The translations under genes and the position numbers were made by a program. DNA of 29,049 nt from Gp13-AA77 sp035946575 (GTDB lineage Bacteria > Acidobacteriota > Terriglobia > UBA7540), in the NCBI GenBank assembly GCA_035946575.1, contig DASYZG010000109.1, positions 1 through 29,049 of the forward strand. Reading direction: 5' to 3'. The notes below the pieces were generated by a model. It was given only the letters and a program-made list of their open reading frames with translations, ran no database searches and was not told the DNA's origin. Below, piece after piece: positions 25,463-29,049 of this stretch. The first letter of the stretch is position 1. Each line of letters starts with the position of its first letter.

Positions 25463-27544
25463 CTACTCTGGCGCACGCTGCGCCTTGCCATTGGACAACG
25501 CCTGGGTGAGGATTGCCTGCATCTTGCGGGACGCTTCGCGGGCGATCTCGCCCTGGCGCCGGCCCAATTCACCCTGTTTCCTGCCCAGCTCACCCTGCTG
25601 GGCGCCCAACTCTCCCTGCTTCTTTCCGAGCTCACCCTGCTGGCCGCCCGCCCGGCCTTGCAGATCGCCGAGGTAGCCCTGGATGTCGCCGAGCTCGCCC
25701 TGCAGCCGCCCCAGATCGTCCTGGCTGGCGGTTGGGCCGAGCTGGCGAATCTCGTCCTCCACTCTCTTGAGGCGCGCCTCGAGGTCGGCCGGCACTTTGA
25801 CGCGCACCTCGTCCTGCTGGCGCCCCAACTCGTCCTGTTTCCGGCCGAGCTCATCCTGCTGACGGCCGAGCTCGTCCTGCTGGCGGCCAAGTTCCTCCAT
25901 GGGCGCGTAGAGCTCGCGCGCGTGCTGAACGATGGCGGCATCGCGGATGACGTACGAATTTCCGGCGTGAATGAACCAGATGAAATCTCCGCCGATCTTG
26001 CGCTGCAGTTTCCGGACTTCCTCCTGATCGTCGCCGGACCCGTTCATCATCACCGAGTCGCCGTGGACAACCGCGAAGGTCATTCCCTCGTGGACATTGT
26101 TGATCGTCCAATCGCCGTCGTCGCCCCGGGGAGGCTCGGGAGGCTCCGGCGGTTCGGGCGGTTCGGAATCCTGTGACCAGGCCGGAGGCGGAGCCGGAGC
26201 CGGTGCGCTGGGCGCCAGGGCCGCGTAAGGCATTGCGGGCGGGGCGGGCATCGAGGAGGGGGTCGGCGTCATTCGAGCGGCCGGTGCCGGCGGTGCCTCC
26301 GGGGCCCTGGGCGCGGGCGCCGCTGCCGGTGCCGGTGGAGGCGCCGGCCACTGCCGCGCCGCGGGCACGGCTGCGCTTGCCACCAGCACCGGACGCGCGG
26401 CGGCAGCCAGGTAAAGAAGGGGCAGGGCGACGAGCGCCAGCACGAGGAGCAAACGAGCGTGGGGCTTGCCGGACAAGGTTCCGCCTGAAGAGCGGCCGCC
26501 CGAGGAACGGCCGCCGGAAGAGAGGATGGTGTCAATGCGGTCCTGCGCGCGGCCCCCTCGAATTCCAAACGGGTTTCGCGCCATGGCCACGCCCTGACGG
26601 CAGAAGCGAGTCCTCTTGCTTTGAATTGTCCTGAAGAAACTCATAAGAACCTCCGCATAGTAACCGGGCTCGGCGCCCGCGCCGATGGCGGCCAGGTCGC
26701 TGGCTTGTTCAGCGAGCGCCGCCAGATGGCTCTCCAGCCACCAGGCGAGCGGGCTGAACCAGAAGAACGTCCGATAGGCTACAGAAAGAGCTTTCGTGCG
26801 CGAGTCGCTGCGGCTGACGTGCGAGAGCTCATGGGCGATCACGGCCGAGAGCTTGCCGGTCTCCCAATCGCGCCAGTCGAGGGGCAGAAGAATGACCGGA
26901 CGCCAGACGCCCAGGGTGAGCGGAACCGACACATTCTCCGATTCCATCAGGAGCGGCGAGCGATCGACGCCCATGGCCAGGGCGTGCCAGCGCAGCCAGC
27001 GCATGGCGGAGGGATCCCCGATCCGCCGCGACGTCCGCCGCAGGCGCCGGCTGAGCATCAGGCCCAAGCCCATGCGGGCGAGGAGCAGCAGCACGATCAT
27101 CAAGTAAAGGCCGCAAGCGATTTCCGGGGCCGTCAGGGACGCGATCCGCACGCGCCCGTTCTCCGTCCCGGATTCCAGGCGAGCCGGCGTCAACACCCGC
27201 ACCGATGTGGCGAGGGTGGCGGGCAGCGACCTGGTTTGCAGGGATCTGATTGCGTCCCGTCGCGGAACCGCGGCCGTGGTCACACCGCCGGCCTCGCGCG
27301 AGGCTAGTCTTGTCAGGGCCAGAAGTCGCGCGGGCACGGGTACGTGGATGGGCGGCAAAAGCAATCCCAGGAACGGCATGGCGAGCGCGGCATAGAGCAC
27401 ACCGGTCCAGACGGCGAGGCGCAGAGCGGCACGACGCACCCGGAAGATCGCGAGGAACAGCGCCGCGGCGGCGGCCGGAACCAGGGCGCGCAAGGCCGCA
27501 CTCCCCAGGTGGCCGATCAGCCAGGAAGCGTCCATAAGACTCAT
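25463..27544 (-). CDS. BlaR1-type M56 metallopeptidase sensor with heptad-repeat C-terminus
   Basis: 693 aa inner-membrane protein. TM segments lie near 12-34, 41-63, 140-165, 252-270 and 363-384. The cytosolic zinc-protease motif HELSH is at 238-242, with further acidic residues in LAEQASDLAA (~277-286). Instead of the penicillin-binding sensor of classical BlaR1/MecR1, the extracytoplasmic C-terminus has a Pro/Ala-rich stretch (~390-470), a small domain (~478-545, DWTINNVHEGMTFAVVHGDS) and two blocks of exact heptads. These are LGRQQDE-type from 550 and GELGRKQ-type to ~675, encoded by 21-bp DNA repeats and likely coiled coil. The ATG overlaps the blaI stop as ATGA, with GGGAGG upstream. 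It presumably cleaves the partner repressor on an envelope signal; the ligand is unknown. Confidence 0.87.
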   Translation of the reverse strand: MSLMDASWLIGHLGSAALRALVPAAAAALFLAIFRVRRAALRLAVWTGVLYAALAMPFLGLLLPPIHVPVPARLLALTRLASREAGGVTTAAVPRRDAIRSLQTRSLPATLATSVRVLTPARLESGTENGRVRIASLTAPEIACGLYLMIVLLLLARMGLGLMLSRRLRRTSRRIGDPSAMRWLRWHALAMGVDRSPLLMESENVSVPLTLGVWRPVILLPLDWRDWETGKLSAVIAHELSHVSRSDSRTKALSVAYRTFFWFSPLAWWLESHLAALAEQASDLAAIGAGAEPGYYAEVLMSFFRTIQSKRTRFCRQGVAMARNPFGIRGGRAQDRIDTILSSGGRSSGGRSSGGTLSGKPHARLLLVLALVALPLLYLAAAARPVLVASAAVPAARQWPAPPPAPAAAPAPRAPEAPPAPAARMTPTPSSMPAPPAMPYAALAPSAPAPAPPPAWSQDSEPPEPPEPPEPPRGDDGDWTINNVHEGMTFAVVHGDSVMMNGSGDDQEEVRKLQRKIGGDFIWFIHAGNSYVIRDAAIVQHARELYAPMEELGRQQDELGRQQDELGRKQDELGRQQDEVRVKVPADLEARLKRVEDEIRQLGPTASQDDLGRLQGELGDIQGYLGDLQGRAGGQQGELGKKQGELGAQQGELGRKQGELGRRQGEIAREASRKMQAILTQALSNGKAQRAPE
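25555..25653. repeat. 21-bp coding repeat block (GELGxxQ heptads)
   Basis: About five degenerate 21-bp units, seen on the plus strand as CAGCTCACCCTGCTGGGCGC-type words, encode successive GELGKKQ, GELGAQQ, GELGRKQ and GELGRRQ heptads of the BlaR1-like protein. Confidence 0.7.
25812..25897. repeat. 21-bp coding repeat block (ELGRQQD heptads)
   Basis: Four 21-bp units, plus-strand words of the type GAGCTCGTCCTGCTGGCGGC, encode ELGRQQD, ELGRQQD, ELGRKQD and ELGRQQD. In-frame unit number may vary between strains. Confidence 0.7.
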
Positions 27545-27939
27545 GACCGGCCCTCCCGCTTTTGGGCGATCTTGCGCGCGAGGCGCTCGAGTTCTTCGGG
27601 CTCGAGCACCTGGTTCTCCACCATGCCCACGAGCAGTTGTTCCACCGAGCCGCCGCAGAGCCGGTCCACGATGTGGCGCACGGCGCGCGCGGCAATGTTC
27701 TCGCGGGCGTGCGTGGCGCGATAGAGGAACGTGCGGCCCGCGAGGTTGTGGCGGAGATAACCTTTCTCTTCGAGGCGGCGCAGGACCGTGCGCACGGTGG
27801 AGTCCTTCATGGCGTGACGCGGGGCGAGCGCCTGGCGCACGTCCTCCGCGGTCGAGGCGCCCGCGGCCCAGACGTGGTCCATCACCAGTTGTTCGATCTC
27901 GCTGAGGTTTCGCGGCCGGGTTTTCTTTGCGCTACTCAT
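27541..27939 (-). CDS. blaI: BlaI/MecI/CopY-family transcriptional repressor
   Basis: 132 aa winged-helix repressor. The N-terminal DNA-binding domain spans ~6-75 (LSEIEQLVMDHVWAAGASTA, DVRQALAPRHAMKDSTVRTV, LRRLEEKGYLRHNLAGRTFLY), ideal BlaI/MecI sequence. The C-terminal dimerisation part is ~80-130 (VRHIVDRLCGGSVEQLLVGM). The start is ATG 27939 (MSSAKKTRP). The longer frame from TTG 27981 is rejected because that TTG is the first part of a TTGACA -35 box. No SD precedes ATG 27939, and the predicted transcription start lies within 7 nt, so the message is probably leaderless. It overlaps blaR1 by 4 bp (ATGA) and should repress its own operon through the TTACA-ATG-TGTAA site. The target resistance or stress genes are not evident. 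Confidence 0.92.
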   Translation of the reverse strand: MSSAKKTRPRNLSEIEQLVMDHVWAAGASTAEDVRQALAPRHAMKDSTVRTVLRRLEEKGYLRHNLAGRTFLYRATHARENIAARAVRHIVDRLCGGSVEQLLVGMVENQVLEPEELERLARKIAQKREGRS

Positions 27940-27945
27940 CGTAAC

Positions 27946-27960
27946 GTTACAATGTGTAAC
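27946..27960. promoter_or_regulatory. BlaI-type operator GTTACA-ATG-TGTAAC
   Basis: A perfect dyad with 6-bp arms around ATG. The TACA/TGTA half-sites are the recognition words of the BlaI/MecI family. It covers the whole -10 box of the blaI promoter. A second perfect palindrome, GTAACGTTAC (27941-27950), overlaps its left side. Confidence 0.85.
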
Positions 27961-27981
27961 AGACGCTGGAATCCCTGTCAA
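27953..27981 (-). promoter_or_regulatory. blaI-blaR1 promoter with TTGACA -35
   Basis: The minus strand reads TTGACA (27976-27981), a 17-nt spacer and TACACA (27953-27958). Expected initiation is near 27946-27940, at or just before ATG 27939. Confidence 0.7.
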
Positions 27982-28060
27982 GCAGAACTTTCATCCGCTT
28001 AGACGGTACCCGGCCGGGATCGGGTAGCCGGGATTGAGCACACTCAATCGCTTCCATCAA

Positions 28061-29049
28061 TCAATCTCTCATTTCCTGAACATCCTTGCCCCGCAGCTTC
28101 AGCAGCACCCGGCCATCGACCGTGGTGACTTGCGGCGCCCACTCGGGCCGCGACTGGCGCCCCCGCCACTGGTTCGAGCTCAACTCGGGACGCCAGGCCA
28201 CGAACTCGCTTCGGATGCCGAAGCGCCGCACGGCACATTCGTACAAGGCCACATCCACCTTCTGGGCCAGACGCCCGCCGGCGCCGACCACGCCGTCGGC
28301 CGCCGCCCACCACTGGCGCAGGGCGTCGAGCGCCGAGCGGTTCGGGAGGAAGGGGTCGAGGTGGATCCATAGGTCGTCAAGGCGCAGACCGGCCCCAGGA
28401 AGACGGCCGGCTCGATTTTGCGCCGCGCTCTCGAAATCCTTTGCGCTCTGCAAATCCTCCGTCCTGTCATTCTTCCCAGGCTGCGAAGAAGATTCACCAC
28501 GGAGTCCACAGAGTTCACGGAGAGAATCGGGGTGTGCCTCTGTGGACTCGGTGGTGAAATCTCCCTTCTGAGCGCAGCCAAGAACCTGCGCGGTTCTTGA
28601 TTTCAGGATGGCGTCGAAGCCGGGAGGCTCCGCCGGGGCAGGCGTGGTGGTGCAGGCATCTGGCCGGCGCGCAGCCTGGGAAGGCTGCACCACAAAGCCC
28701 CCATGATATTCGAGGACCCGGCCCAGCATCTCCTCCAGCGTTTCCACCAGAACCTGGAAACCTTCGAGGCGGGTCCAGAGCGCCTCGGCCATCTCCGCGA
28801 GTTCGTGGCCCGACTCCTGAACCTCCGACGCAGGAGAAGCCGATTCTTCGCTGCGCTCAGAATGACGGGTCGGAGGAGTTGCACCAGGTGGGTGGCCGCC
28901 AGGCTCGGCCGAAGCGCGGGTTCCGAGCCCCATCTCGAGCAGCGCACGCAACTGCTCCAGGCTACTGATGTCTACGAGGGTCCCGGCCTTGACCATATCG
29001 TCGAGGATGACCTCGGCGGGCATGCGCGCCCGCGGGTCCCAGGCCCGGA
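28061..29049 (-). CDS. Hypothetical protein containing repeat-derived insertions, probably partial
   Basis: Family not recognised. The frame has an ATG at 29023 but no SD, and it stays open to the window edge (RAWDPRAR before the Met), so the true start probably lies outside. There is no signal or TM segment. Visible parts are an N-terminal helix (VILDDMVKAGTLVDISSLEQ), a second helical part (ALWTRLEGFQVLVETLEEML) and a C-terminal part rich in Trp and Arg (LDALRQWWAAADGVVGAGGR, KVDVALYECAVRRFG). Between these are RHSERSEES and FTTESTEAH words, which are translations of dispersed palindromic repeats at 28842-28866 and 28466-28585. The reading frame survives all of them. Function is unknown. 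Confidence 0.55.
   Translation of the reverse strand, partial: RAWDPRARMPAEVILDDMVKAGTLVDISSLEQLRALLEMGLGTRASAEPGGHPPGATPPTRHSERSEESASPASEVQESGHELAEMAEALWTRLEGFQVLVETLEEMLGRVLEYHGGFVVQPSQAARRPDACTTTPAPAEPPGFDAILKSRTAQVLGCAQKGDFTTESTEAHPDSLRELCGLRGESSSQPGKNDRTEDLQSAKDFESAAQNRAGRLPGAGLRLDDLWIHLDPFLPNRSALDALRQWWAAADGVVGAGGRLAQKVDVALYECAVRRFGIRSEFVAWRPELSSNQWRGRQSRPEWAPQVTTVDGRVLLKLRGKDVQEMRD
28466..28585. repeat. Composite dispersed repeat with 21-bp inverted arms inside a coding frame
   Basis: Core arms 28493-28513 (TTCACCACGGAGTCCACAGA...) and 28538-28558 pair over 21 bp with one mismatch, around a 24-nt spacer. This is the familiar ACCACGGAG...CTCNGTGGT type of interspersed palindrome. Flanking words GTCATTCT...GCGAAGAAG (28466-28491) and TTCTGAGCGCAGCCAAGAAC (28566-28585) resemble the separate repeat at 28842-28866, so the palindrome seems framed by two degenerate copies of another element. 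Confidence 0.75.
28842..28866 (-). repeat. Dispersed repeat encoding HSERSEES
   Basis: The minus strand reads GTCATTCTGAGCGCAGCGAA and then GAATC. This sequence recurs across unrelated bacterial genomes as an interspersed repeat. Here it is translated in frame as RHSERSEES in the last gene. Confidence 0.75.

Noticed and set aside
25555..25897. Regular spaced repeats considered as a CRISPR array
   Set aside because: Units are 21 bp without spacers, in frame, and encode heptads of the BlaR1-like protein.
23722..25941. 739-residue minus-strand frame spanning the lipoprotein gene and part of blaR1
   Set aside because: Antisense or out of frame to two well-supported genes.

Overview
The window most resembles a chromosomal segment of an Acidobacteriota bacterium (Solibacter/Bryobacter/Terriglobia-like). 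This is inferred from gene content, since there is no rRNA or marker gene. The indicators are an Oar-type TonB-dependent receptor with a carboxypeptidase-regulatory-like N-terminus, a winged-helix/malectin regulator, a CRTAC1-type FG-GAP/ASPIC-UnbV lipoprotein, a HAF-repeat protein, a BlaI/BlaR1 pair, high GC content and many dispersed intergenic palindromes. Several starts are GTG or TTG and were chosen from Shine-Dalgarno (SD) spacing.

Layout. 1-405: repeat-rich DNA including 14 copies of a 7-bp tandem repeat. 406-1470 (-): secreted HAF-repeat protein. 1833-3257 (+): two-heme c-type DHOR/peroxidase-like protein, convergent with 3344-5383 (-), a periplasmic PQQ dehydrogenase that carries a CxxCH motif. 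A CRP-type palindrome lies in the divergent gap before 5523-8396 (+), an exported beta-propeller/phosphoesterase, followed by a DUF1801 protein (8402-8794). 8795-9153 holds small GC-rich palindromes.

9154-14137 (-): a HEAT-repeat membrane protein, a processive GT2 glycosyltransferase and a TPR/outer-membrane beta-barrel protein, tightly packed. This looks like an exopolysaccharide synthesis and export operon. A second CRP-type palindrome lies upstream. 14406-15071 (-) is a complete single-gene unit (promoter, SD, terminator) for a small secreted protein. A tRNA with anticodon CAT follows at 15357-15431 (+).

15678-25428: a candidate nutrient-uptake locus. A transmembrane winged-helix regulator with two malectin domains (-) is divergent from a TonB receptor (+) with a long leader and nested dyads. 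Then come a frameshifted small membrane/coiled-coil gene, a periplasmic TPR protein and an FG-GAP/ASPIC lipoprotein.

25463-27939 (-): blaI-blaR1-type pair with an ATGA overlap, a BlaI-type operator over the -10 region and an apparently leaderless start. BlaR1 has a heptad-repeat C-terminus in place of a penicillin-binding domain. 28061-29049 (-): a hypothetical gene, probably cut by the window edge, containing copies of a dispersed palindromic repeat within its reading frame.

No CRISPR array, complete insertion sequence, prophage or replication origin was found. The most interesting items are the malectin regulator and its adjacent receptor locus, the pair of CRP-type sites, the leaderless BlaI promoter, the heme motif in the PQQ enzyme, and the repeats inside the last gene.
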